From the NCBI RefSeq assembly GCF_900184685.1, contig NZ_FXXL01000006.1:1240001-1304000 (forward strand): a DNA stretch of 64,000 nucleotides, in the 5' to 3' direction. The DNA comes from Butyricimonas sp. Marseille-P3923. Its GTDB lineage: Bacteria; Bacteroidota; Bacteroidia; Bacteroidales; Marinifilaceae. The position numbers were made by a program, and so were the translations under genes. Shown piece by piece: positions 26,122 to 34,383 of this stretch (positions are counted from its first letter, which is position 1; each line of letters opens with the position of its first letter). The notes beneath the pieces are model-generated. The model was not told the DNA's origin. It worked only from the letters and a program-made list of their open reading frames with translations, and searched no databases.

Positions 26122-28863
26122 ATGATGAATAAGATTGTAAAAGATAAGTCGATTGATATCGTGACTCTTGAGCGTTTGTTTGAAGAGGTATGTTTCACGG
26201 GGGAGGAAGCGGAAGTTCTTGAGAAGTACACTTGTGATTATGATTTTACCTCTGTCGAGAAACAGGGGCCGGAGTGGATTTTTTCTTTGTTGAATGTCAT
26301 TCGGTCGGAACTGGCGGGAGAGGAAATCGTGATAGAGGATTATCGTTACCTGAACGGCGTGTTTATTCGTGTTCTGGAATGGTTGATCGAGGGGTCGACT
26401 TATTTAAAATGTTACGAGGGCGTCAAGTTGAATGACCAGCGGATGCTGGTGGAACGTTACTTGGATGAGGCTCTTGCGTCGAGAGAGGCGATCCGGTTGA
26501 TAGACACGGAGGGCGAGGGGGATTATGTGACGGATAAGTTGCGGAAGTTGACCTTGTCGGGCTATCTGTTTAAAAAGTCGTTGGTGTGGATTACCCTGTC
26601 AACAATCGTGCGTTTCAGTCCCCGCTTGCATCTTTTACCGGCAGAAGGTTTTGTGCTTTTGGTGTATCACACGTTGAACAAGAATTTCCCGCGGGTGACA
26701 GAATGTATGAACGAGCGGGTGGCATTGATGCGGGAACAAGATGATATTTTAAGTTTCGAGGGTAGGACGGAAGAACAGCTTCAAGATACGGTTTGGATTC
26801 TCGGCGCGAAATTGTTGTCGGGAGTTCCCGTGCAGGAAGAATTTGCCTGCCTGCGTTCCATGTTTTTCAGGTACCTGTATATTTTAGGGGAGAAAAAAGA
26901 GGAGTTGTTCCGGGAGAACGCTTTCAATTCCCTCTTGTTTAACCAGAAGAATCCGGTTTTCGCTTGGGAGGATTTGTTGAAATTTTCGCTTGCCGACTTG
27001 AAAGCCGTGATAGAGGAGAAGTCGGTCGCGGCTTTGAGAAATTGTCAAGGACGGATGTTTGACGGGAAGGGACAGGTACTGGTAGACAACAAGGCAATCA
27101 CTTTATCTGCACCGACTTCCACGAAATTCGACATGGTGGCGGAGATTAACGGGATGGCGTTGAAAGTCGGGAGTAACAAGAGAAAATTGGTTTTCGACGG
27201 GGAACTTGCTGAAGTGACAAAGTCATGGAGAGGCGTGTTCGCCGATTTCTCGGATGAACTCAAGAAGAATGTTTTGAAGAAAAGACGTCCGCCCGTGGGC
27301 GTGAGCGTGACGATAAAGATAAAATTGATATATAACCAGAACCCGACGTTGGCGTTCGTGTCGGTTGTGGACGACCAGTACGAGGGGAACGGAGTGCTGC
27401 ACGTGAGCCATATTACACGGGCAAAACTGGATACGATTGAAGATATTTTGCATCCCGGCGATTTGCTGCAGGCGACCGTGGTCGAGTCGAGCGAGGAGAA
27501 ACTTCAGTTTTCGATTTGGGAGGAGTTGAATCGTTCGGCAGCCGTGCGTCTGGATGCCGGGGACGAGTGCAATGCTTTGTTCCTGTACGAGAAAAACGAA
27601 TTGTTGATTTGGCTTTCTGAAAACGGGTATATCGTTTACACGAGTGTCCCGGAAGGAGTGGAGATAAAAGAGAATGATTGTTATTTATTGAGAATAACCG
27701 ATATACCGACCCGGGGACGGATAAGGGGTGAAATGGTTCAGGCCTCGACCGAGTCTTTTGATCGGCATGATGCCGTGTCGAACCTCGTGTACGAGTACTT
27801 GGGTGATTGTAAACGTTTTAGGGAAGGCGACGTGCAGGCGAATTTTAACATGGGCAAGATAGAACGGTCTGTGGATATTTCGCACGGGTACGTGAAGGAA
27901 TTGATTCGTTTGTTACAGTTCTATTTGACACGGGAGGTTAGTCTGGGTAATCTTAATTTGCTTTATTTTATTCGGTTGCTCTCTCACGTGTTGGGCGATA
28001 ATCGGTTGAAAACTTATTACGATTGCTTGATAAATTATTTGATCATAAGATACGAGTTCGTGGAAGAAGGGGATGTCAGGAAGATCGATTTGGATTTTTT
28101 GGAACGTGATTTCCAACGTTTCCCTGCTTTGGAGCGACAGTGGACAATTATCAAGATTCTCGCGGCATGTAAAGACGGTTCGTGCGCGGATGAGCTGGCG
28201 CGTTACTCCCGTTCGGGGGATGAAGATGTCGCAAATGTTGCGAAGTATATACTGGAAAAGGAGTTACCGGGACATACGGTTGGGACTTCCCGCTTGATAC
28301 ATGATGAACTTTTGGCTTTACTATCTTTCAAAAAGGAAGAACAGGAAGAATTGACGTTTGGCGAGCGGAATTTCGTGAGGGAGTTTATGGAGTCAATCGT
28401 GTATCCCGCGGGTTCGAGAGGTGCGGACGTGGAAGCACAAATCGATATGATGATGTGCGCGATATGCGGTTTCTTGAATGAACAGGGCGGGGTGGTCTAT
28501 ATCGGGGTGAATGACGAGGGCGAACCTGTCGGTGTACACGGCGATCTGGAGTATTTGTATTGCGTACCGGACAAGTACGAATTGTTCCTGCATAAGAGAA
28601 TTATTGAGGCATTCGGTGCTAATATAGATAGCTTGACTTTGATTAGATACCGGGAGGTTGATGGTTGTTTGGTTTTTGCTGTATCAGTTCCGCCTTATCA
28701 TCAGGTGGTAGAGTATGATTCCATTGTTTGGGAAAGGAGAGGGGAGGAGTTGTTGGAAATGCAGGGGGAAGACGTGAAAGTTTTGGAAGAGAAGCGGAAA
28801 ACGGTGGAACCGGGTATCATGGCAAGAGAACCGTTATTCCCGGGGGATAAAGGGTATGTTTAA
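26122..28863 (+). CDS. Large protein with C-terminal AlbA_2 (Schlafen-type) domain and a central S1-like region
   Basis: A 913-residue soluble protein with no signal peptide or clear membrane segment. The C-terminal region (about 740-860) matches the AlbA_2/divergent-AAA4 nucleic-acid-binding domain: ERNFVREFMESIVYP, then MMMCAICGFLNEQGGVVYIGVNDEGEPVG. Residues about 388-465 (GVSVTIKIKLIY through GVLHVSHITRAKLDTIED to GDLLQATVVES and LQFSIWEEL) resemble an S1/OB RNA-binding fold. The N-terminal ~380 residues and residues 500-740 are helical and unrecognised. It is a single gene between unrelated neighbours, ending 14 bp from the convergent permease gene. A role in RNA or DNA binding, possibly stress or phage defence, is inference. 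An in-frame ATG at the second codon is an equally good start. Confidence 0.7.
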   Translation: MMNKIVKDKSIDIVTLERLFEEVCFTGEEAEVLEKYTCDYDFTSVEKQGPEWIFSLLNVIRSELAGEEIVIEDYRYLNGVFIRVLEWLIEGSTYLKCYEGVKLNDQRMLVERYLDEALASREAIRLIDTEGEGDYVTDKLRKLTLSGYLFKKSLVWITLSTIVRFSPRLHLLPAEGFVLLVYHTLNKNFPRVTECMNERVALMREQDDILSFEGRTEEQLQDTVWILGAKLLSGVPVQEEFACLRSMFFRYLYILGEKKEELFRENAFNSLLFNQKNPVFAWEDLLKFSLADLKAVIEEKSVAALRNCQGRMFDGKGQVLVDNKAITLSAPTSTKFDMVAEINGMALKVGSNKRKLVFDGELAEVTKSWRGVFADFSDELKKNVLKKRRPPVGVSVTIKIKLIYNQNPTLAFVSVVDDQYEGNGVLHVSHITRAKLDTIEDILHPGDLLQATVVESSEEKLQFSIWEELNRSAAVRLDAGDECNALFLYEKNELLIWLSENGYIVYTSVPEGVEIKENDCYLLRITDIPTRGRIRGEMVQASTESFDRHDAVSNLVYEYLGDCKRFREGDVQANFNMGKIERSVDISHGYVKELIRLLQFYLTREVSLGNLNLLYFIRLLSHVLGDNRLKTYYDCLINYLIIRYEFVEEGDVRKIDLDFLERDFQRFPALERQWTIIKILAACKDGSCADELARYSRSGDEDVANVAKYILEKELPGHTVGTSRLIHDELLALLSFKKEEQEELTFGERNFVREFMESIVYPAGSRGADVEAQIDMMMCAICGFLNEQGGVVYIGVNDEGEPVGVHGDLEYLYCVPDKYELFLHKRIIEAFGANIDSLTLIRYREVDGCLVFAVSVPPYHQVVEYDSIVWERRGEELLEMQGEDVKVLEEKRKTVEPGIMAREPLFPGDKGYV

Positions 28864-28877
28864 AATCATACCCCTGC

Positions 28878-31800
28878 TTATTTACCGATATACTTCCATT
28901 TTACCGCATCGGCAAAAATGATTTGTTCGGGAGCGATTCCTTTGTCGCTTAACGTGATTTTATTTTTCCCTGCAGAAAAATGGAACGTGCCGAGGGGCAT
29001 CCAACCATAGTCCATGAGTCCTATCTTTAACGTGATGTTTTCTTCCCCGTCTCGGGTGGTTAGCGTGTAATACTGCTCGGGGTGTCCCTCGAAGGATACT
29101 TGCCTGTTGACGATGAACGCGGATACTTCATACTGCCCGTCTTCGGGTAAATCTGTTGTCCATTCTACGGGGGTATTGCCTTTTCCCGCTTTCTTGAATA
29201 CCATACTTTTGATGATGTCGCCATAGAAGTTTAATGTCCCGGCACAATATGTCCATTCGGGAATAGGTTGTTGGTGAATGGCATTAAACGTGTACTCGTA
29301 AATGTATTTCTTCTTTTTCTTCGGTGAGAACAATGTACCTAACTTTTTCTTTCGTGAATTCTCGACGATTTGGAATCCGGGGTCTTCGTTATCCACGATA
29401 ATTTCATCCGCGGGAGGTAGGAATGCTTGTTTCCCGATGGCAAATTTGCCCCGTGAGGTATCAGAGGTTACTTCTTGAATATTAGGTAAATTCTGTGTGA
29501 TACCGTTGGGTAGGTTGCCGGACAGGTGGAGGTTGATGGAGAGATAAAGTTGATGTTCGGATTCTTCAATTTCTTTGATTTCCCAACTTGTTTCTGCCGG
29601 GATGTGATAAATCCGCCCTCTTGTTCTTCGTCCCGCTTGTATTGATATAAATCCGTCTGTTTTGCTGTTATTGCATATCTTGAAAGATAATTGATACAGG
29701 TTAGGCTCGTCGGATTCTATTTTCCGGGCTTTTATGTCTTTCACGATGTAACTAGGTATATCACGGGCATTGTACCATCGGGGAAGGATGTCGTTCAAGC
29801 GGATATGGTAATCGTTTTCTAGTCTTGAGCTTAGGGTGTCGAAAGACAATTCCCGGAAAGGAGATTCATTCTTGCACGTGTTTATGAGCTGTTGAAATTG
29901 GTCGGGAGATATTTTGAGGGCGATATAGTTAAGCAGTTCAGATACTTTTAGTTGAAGTATGTTTTCAACCGTCTTCATGGGAAGGGTGGCGTCATTTATG
30001 GCGTCTTTTAGACTACGGGTAGAGAGGTACGTGGTAGCCTCGAACGTTTCATCGGAGCCGATGAAATGGATGTTGTTGCGTTTTCTTTGTGTCTCGAAAG
30101 TGTATAACAATTTATCTATGACAGGATAGTCTTTCGAGTAGAAGTAATTTGAATGATTGAAGAACATGGGGGTTATATCTTGATGGTTGTACGCCATCTC
30201 CGGGGTTGCGCTTCTGTTATCGAGGTAGGGAATGAAGATATTGTATTCCATCAATACCGTGTTGGGTTGGAATAGTTTGCGAAGAAGAAAATCAAGGTAC
30301 ACTTCTTCCCGCGATTGGGTGTAAGGCATTCCCATGTTAGCTCTTTCTTGCATATTTTCTTGGAGTTGCTTCCGGAATCTTCGTGTGAAAATATTATGTG
30401 CCGTGATCCATTTTTCCGGGAAGAGTACGATTTCGGGTTGTACGAGTTCCGTGCCGTTTTCCCATTTCCGGGAGAAGGTCGTGAGAGAAACCGGGGTTTC
30501 CACTAACCGGAATTTCGAGAACGGGTATCGTTTTTTGAAGCGATTTTCCAAATACTTTTTGTTCCCGAGTAAAGCGGTTTTTAGTTTTTCTTCCGTTAAA
30601 TCTTTGAGAGTCTTTGCCAAGTGGTTATGTCCCTTGAAGGTGTATAATTCCATGGTGACAGAGTCTATCTCGATGGAGTTTTTCTCGAGATGGCCGATAC
30701 ATAATGTCAGTCCCGTCAACGGGTGTGTGTTATTGAACCGTATGGTATCTCCTTTGGATTCCGGGGTACCTTGGGATATGACCGTTTTATCTTGTTCCCC
30801 GGTGACTTCCAAGGAAAAACGGGTAAAGTTTTTAATCACGGCGTAAGGGGTACTCAGATTCACGGAAGGGATCGTCGTGGGGTACCACAGGCATTCCGGG
30901 GTCAATAGGGTGTAGTCGTTTCCCGTGTAAGCGTAACGTTTCCCGAAATGCAAGGGAGAGTTCTGGAATTGATCGTTCCAGTAGGAGTCCGTGTTTATAT
31001 CGAGATAGCACACCCGTTCGTCAATGTTTCCCCGGTAATCTATCGTGAACGAAAGCGTGTCGTAAGGCAATAACTTTTGGGGTAAGATAATTACTTGATT
31101 TTCTCTACTGAATGTGATGGCTTCACCATCGTTATTCGATAGTCCCGTGATTTCTAATGCCGGGTTCAGGTATAGTAAAATTTCAGAGAGCGGTGACCCG
31201 GAGGTGTTGGTAATTTGAAGGCGGCTATGACAGAAGAATTGCTCCGCATGCCTGCGTATGCTGATTTCGTGTTCGGTAATTCGGGTGGGAGTATAGTTAT
31301 TGTATTTTAATGCTGTTTCCCGGTAGCATGCCCGGACGGCGTCGTCCTCGCGGAAATGCTGGTAGTAATGCGTGCCGGGGAGGATGCTTAAAAGTAATAT
31401 TCCTGTCGCGATAGTGCGGTTGCGCCCGTTTTCACGGAGGTTGCCGGGAAGTCGTGTTTCCTGCCCGATGGAAAAAATGATACAAGCTATTCCTGTAAGC
31501 AGGAAAAAGGTGCGTTGATTCAAGTAATTTGCTAGCCCGACGTGTCCGGTTATAGCTGAAAAGACATTCGGCAAGCAGGTTGCCCGAAAATCCAGAAGTC
31601 CGTGTAGCATGGTTGGCAGATGGTACAGGGAGATGAAAATGAATATAAATAAAATAAACATGGAGATTCCCCTGTTTTTGACAAGGGCTGTGGCGAGCAT
31701 TGAGAAGCCGAGCAAAAATAGTAAAGAAGGAAACGATAACGTGAACAGGTAAAAAATATACGGGAAGAATTGGAAAGGAGAATCGCTGTCAAAAATATGT

Positions 31801-32192
31801 ATGACCATAACCGAAGCGAGGGATATGATATTCAATGCCAGTAAGGTCACGATTATTCCAAGGCTTTTTCCTGTGGCGTATTCGGTATTGCTGATATTTT
31901 TGGCTTGTATGGTAACCAGCGTGTCCGCGTGTTTCTCTCGTCCTTTCCATTCATTTACGGCTAAAATGATCAGAATGGATTGGAGTATCGTGAATAAATA
32001 CGTGTTGATGAACGGGATTGAAGAGGATAAAGTAATCATGAACCAATGAAAGGTTTGTTCTTTGCTCTGTAAATAATATTGAAAGAAGAGGATAACGAGT
32101 AATCCGATCAAGGCGATACCCGTGAAAATAGGGGTTCTGTGGATGTATTTTATCTCGTAACGGGCTACGGTTTGAATGTTTTGAAGGTTCAT
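28878..32192 (-). CDS. ABC-2-type permease fused to an M1-aminopeptidase-like domain and a golvesin-like C-terminal domain
   Basis: An 1104-residue membrane protein. The N-terminal ~270 residues carry about seven hydrophobic helices in an ABC-2 permease pattern, starting with ARYEIKYIHRTPIFTGI. Residues about 300-480 resemble the N-terminal beta domain of M1 peptidases (YDTLSFTIDYRG, LLTPECLWYPTT). The following ~350 residues occupy the catalytic position but contain no HExxH, so it should be inactive. The last ~130 residues (EWTTDLPEDGQYEVSAF, GWMPLGTFHFSAG, IIFADAVKW) look like the golvesin/Xly carbohydrate-binding-like module. It follows the ECF sigma gene and has a copy of that locus's promoter motif at 32221-32256. 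No ATPase gene is adjacent. Confidence 0.75.
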   Translation of the reverse strand: MNLQNIQTVARYEIKYIHRTPIFTGIALIGLLVILFFQYYLQSKEQTFHWFMITLSSSIPFINTYLFTILQSILIILAVNEWKGREKHADTLVTIQAKNISNTEYATGKSLGIIVTLLALNIISLASVMVIHIFDSDSPFQFFPYIFYLFTLSFPSLLFLLGFSMLATALVKNRGISMFILFIFIFISLYHLPTMLHGLLDFRATCLPNVFSAITGHVGLANYLNQRTFFLLTGIACIIFSIGQETRLPGNLRENGRNRTIATGILLLSILPGTHYYQHFREDDAVRACYRETALKYNNYTPTRITEHEISIRRHAEQFFCHSRLQITNTSGSPLSEILLYLNPALEITGLSNNDGEAITFSRENQVIILPQKLLPYDTLSFTIDYRGNIDERVCYLDINTDSYWNDQFQNSPLHFGKRYAYTGNDYTLLTPECLWYPTTIPSVNLSTPYAVIKNFTRFSLEVTGEQDKTVISQGTPESKGDTIRFNNTHPLTGLTLCIGHLEKNSIEIDSVTMELYTFKGHNHLAKTLKDLTEEKLKTALLGNKKYLENRFKKRYPFSKFRLVETPVSLTTFSRKWENGTELVQPEIVLFPEKWITAHNIFTRRFRKQLQENMQERANMGMPYTQSREEVYLDFLLRKLFQPNTVLMEYNIFIPYLDNRSATPEMAYNHQDITPMFFNHSNYFYSKDYPVIDKLLYTFETQRKRNNIHFIGSDETFEATTYLSTRSLKDAINDATLPMKTVENILQLKVSELLNYIALKISPDQFQQLINTCKNESPFRELSFDTLSSRLENDYHIRLNDILPRWYNARDIPSYIVKDIKARKIESDEPNLYQLSFKICNNSKTDGFISIQAGRRTRGRIYHIPAETSWEIKEIEESEHQLYLSINLHLSGNLPNGITQNLPNIQEVTSDTSRGKFAIGKQAFLPPADEIIVDNEDPGFQIVENSRKKKLGTLFSPKKKKKYIYEYTFNAIHQQPIPEWTYCAGTLNFYGDIIKSMVFKKAGKGNTPVEWTTDLPEDGQYEVSAFIVNRQVSFEGHPEQYYTLTTRDGEENITLKIGLMDYGWMPLGTFHFSAGKNKITLSDKGIAPEQIIFADAVKWKYIGK

Positions 32193-32220
32193 GGTGAATT
32201 TATTTGTGACACACGTTTAC

Positions 32221-32256
32221 ATATAGACACCACCGGAACTTTCACGGGATGAATGA
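32221..32256 (-). promoter_or_regulatory. Predicted ECF-sigma promoter of the permease fusion
   Basis: On the minus strand it reads TCATTCATCCCGT (32256-32244), 11 nt, then TGGTGTCTATAT (32232-32221), 28 nt before the start codon. Both blocks and the spacing are identical to the site before fecR at 33019-33054. GTC in the -10 region is typical of ECF promoters. Probably recognised by the sigma factor encoded next door. Confidence 0.78.
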
Positions 32257-32315
32257 CATTGAATATTTTTTAAGGAGCGTCTTTTTTTTTTAGAATGGAT
32301 GTTTGTCTGACGGGA

Positions 32316-32825
32316 CTATCCGAGTTCGTAATTGCCTGAACTGAAATACACCCGAAGTTTACGAATTGCGGCGTATTTTAAAGTTTTTATCGTGTTCACG
32401 GAAATTCCCATGATTTGAGCGATTTCTCTATTTTCGTAACCGGACAGGACAAGACGCATGATGCGAGCGCTTTGGAGGGGCAAGGTGTTGATAGCGTTTA
32501 TTAAGGTTTGGTTTGTATCCTCGGCAATCAGCTGGTTTAAGACTTGTGGATCTTCCTGCTCTTCAATTTCCAGTTTGGTATATCTTTGGGTTTCGCGTTG
32601 CAATCCTCGCAGGTAATTCAAGGATTCGTTTTTTACCATGGTATAGAGAAAATTGCCTATTGAGTTGATATCTTGTTGATTATGCTGATTTTCCCAGAAT
32701 TTGATAATGACTTCTTGTGCGATGTCTTGAGCCGCATCCGGCGACCCGACAAAACGAACGGCAACGGCGCATAGAGCGGCGTAATGCTCCTTGATAAATG
32801 TCTCTAGCTCATGGGATTTCCTCAT
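32316..32825 (-). CDS. ECF RNA polymerase sigma factor (locus C)
   Basis: Start chosen at ATG 32825 (MRKSHELETFIKEHY), giving 169 residues, normal for the Bacteroidetes FecI-like group; an ATG at 32876 would add 17. Region 2 spans about 8-75 (AAQDIAQEVIIKFWENQ, IGNFLYTMVKNESLNYLR) and region 4 about 105-165 (LPLQSARIMRLVLSGYENREIAQIMGIS). It is transcribed away from the fecR gene, unlike loci A and D where sigma and fecR are co-directional. The repeated promoter motif before fecR and before the permease fusion is the likely target. A 7-bp inverted repeat (32832-32852) lies just upstream of the start. Confidence 0.92.
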   Translation of the reverse strand: MRKSHELETFIKEHYAALCAVAVRFVGSPDAAQDIAQEVIIKFWENQHNQQDINSIGNFLYTMVKNESLNYLRGLQRETQRYTKLEIEEQEDPQVLNQLIAEDTNQTLINAINTLPLQSARIMRLVLSGYENREIAQIMGISVNTIKTLKYAAIRKLRVYFSSGNYELG

Positions 32826-32831
32826 ATCAAT

Positions 32832-32852
32832 AATCGTTCGTTTAAAACGATT
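32832..32852. repeat. Inverted repeat just upstream of the locus C sigma start codon
   Basis: AATCGTT (32832-32838) and AACGATT (32846-32852) are exact reverse complements with a 7-nt spacer, 7 to 27 nt upstream of the sigma ATG. It could be a binding site or an RNA hairpin near the ribosome-binding region; equally it may be chance in AT-rich DNA. Confidence 0.35.
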
Positions 32853-33018
32853 CAAAATGACAGAATATAGCCGCAATTCCGATTTTACAATGCATTAATA
32901 ATGAGCATTGTTAAAATTCTTTTGGTAGGATTGAGAAATAAATACTAAATATTAAAAAACGAAGGTTAAATAATATCGAGATGCAAGTTTATAAATAATT
33001 TTTGAATTTTTCATATTT

Positions 33019-33054
33019 TCATTCATCCCGTCTTTCGTTTTGTGGTGTCTATAT
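33019..33054 (+). promoter_or_regulatory. Predicted ECF-sigma promoter of fecR-susCD (locus C)
   Basis: TCATTCATCCCGT (33019-33031), 11 nt, TGGTGTCTATAT (33043-33054), ending 15 nt before the fecR ATG, so the leader would be very short. The same two blocks with the same spacing occur in opposite orientation before the permease fusion. Two matched copies in one locus beside an ECF sigma gene make this a strong promoter prediction. Confidence 0.8.
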
Positions 33055-33069
33055 AGAAACAAGTGAAAA

Positions 33070-34296
33070 ATGATGACATATAATAAAGCACAAATACTGG
33101 CACAAATAATCATTCGGGTAAAGTTGGGAGCGGCATCCGGGGAGGAGAGAGAAGTTTTGGGTGGATGGCTGGATGAGAGTGAAGAGAATCGCCAGTTGTA
33201 TAAAAGTATTATTCGTTGGAAATGTATCAGGGAAAGATTGAGATTGGAAGATGAGATTAACCAGACAACGGATTTCAAACGGGTACATCGTATCGTGTCA
33301 CGTCGTTTGGCGTACAGGGATACCGGGCAAAGGCGATGGGTCCGGATGGCATGGGCTTCCGGTGTCGCGGCTGTTTGTTTATACGGTGTTTTCTTTGTTT
33401 GGAATTCGATGCGGCAACCGGATGTGCCGATTGCCATGAATAAACAACAAAAAGTGGAGGAAACGGGGCAATCTCCCAAGCGGGGAAAAGTGATGCTGGT
33501 GCTTGAAGACGGTCGGCAGATCGGCTTGGAACGTAATGCTTCCGATAGTGTAAAATTGGCACGAGTGCCTCTTGTCGAGGTGGGAGAAAGTTTGTTGTAT
33601 AAACCGATGGTGGATTCCTTACCCTCGCAAGAGATTATTCATAAAATATACACGACGGTAGGGGGTGACTATTCGCTGGTATTGGGTGACGGCACGCGGG
33701 TTTGGTTGAACGCGGAGACGATGCTGGAGTATCCCGTGCAATTCGTGGGGAAGGAAAGAGTGGTAAAGTTGACCGGGGAAGCTTATTTTGAAGTGGCACG
33801 TGACACGGAAAAACCGTTTATCGTGGAGACGGGCAATATGCGGACTCGTGTTTTGGGAACATCTTTTAATATAAACGCTTACACGAACGAAGAAGCGATT
33901 TACACTACCCTGTTATCCGGTAGAGTGGAGGTGAGTCTGGCAGACGGAGTGGGACAAGATATGGCTCCCATGATATTGGAGCCGGGTATGCAATCCGCTT
34001 GGAAACGGGGTTCGGGTGATTTCGTGTCGAGAGAGGTGGATTTGGATAACGTGATTGCTTGGCGATACGGAGTCTTCATGTTTAATGAAGATGATCTTGA
34101 TGTGGTAACACGAGTGCTGTCCCGGTGGTATGGCGTGCAGTTCGTCGAGAGTCGGGGGAGCGTTGGAAAGCATACTTTTAGCGGGAAGATGAGTAAGGAT
34201 GAAAACCTTGAATCCATTTTGAAGATATTGACCTTGGCAGGAGGTCCTGAATTCAAAAGGGAGGGAGATACAGTATATGTAATTGAGAGAAAATAA
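33070..34296 (+). CDS. FecR-family anti-sigma factor (locus C)
   Basis: A 408-residue inner-membrane anti-sigma factor. Cytoplasmic N-terminus with an AQILAQIIIRVKLGAASGEE-type start; membrane segment about 90-111; periplasmic FecR domain about 195-300 (DYSLVLGDGTRVWLNAETML, TGEAYFEVARD, RVLGTSFNINAY); DUF4974-like end about 330-405 (NEDDLDVVTRVLSRWYGVQF). It should hold the sigma factor encoded divergently at 32316-32825 until the STN domain of the SusC signals. A 15-nt gap separates it from the predicted ECF promoter. Two hairpins follow it before susC. Confidence 0.93.
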   Translation: MMTYNKAQILAQIIIRVKLGAASGEEREVLGGWLDESEENRQLYKSIIRWKCIRERLRLEDEINQTTDFKRVHRIVSRRLAYRDTGQRRWVRMAWASGVAAVCLYGVFFVWNSMRQPDVPIAMNKQQKVEETGQSPKRGKVMLVLEDGRQIGLERNASDSVKLARVPLVEVGESLLYKPMVDSLPSQEIIHKIYTTVGGDYSLVLGDGTRVWLNAETMLEYPVQFVGKERVVKLTGEAYFEVARDTEKPFIVETGNMRTRVLGTSFNINAYTNEEAIYTTLLSGRVEVSLADGVGQDMAPMILEPGMQSAWKRGSGDFVSREVDLDNVIAWRYGVFMFNEDDLDVVTRVLSRWYGVQFVESRGSVGKHTFSGKMSKDENLESILKILTLAGGPEFKREGDTVYVIERK

Positions 34297-34299
34297 GAA

Positions 34300-34355
34300 A
34301 CCGGAAATGCGTGGCAAGCATTCCCGGTGATATCTTCCTTGTTGACAGCAAGGAA
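34300..34355 (+). other. Two tandem hairpins between fecR and susC (locus C)
   Basis: First: ACCGGAAATGC (34300-34310) against GCATTCCCGGT (34318-34328), 10 of 11 paired, 7-nt loop. Second: TTCCTTG (34335-34341) against CAAGGAA (34349-34355), perfect, 7-nt loop. Neither is followed by a T-tract. They fill most of the 87-bp gap and correspond in position to single hairpins in loci A and D. Confidence 0.68.
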
Positions 34356-34383
34356 CGTGTTTAATTAAAAACAAAACAAAGCT

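Noticed and set aside
28878-32192. Active M1 aminopeptidase
   Set aside because: The M1-like region has no HExxH and no downstream ligand Glu motif, so catalytic activity is not supported.
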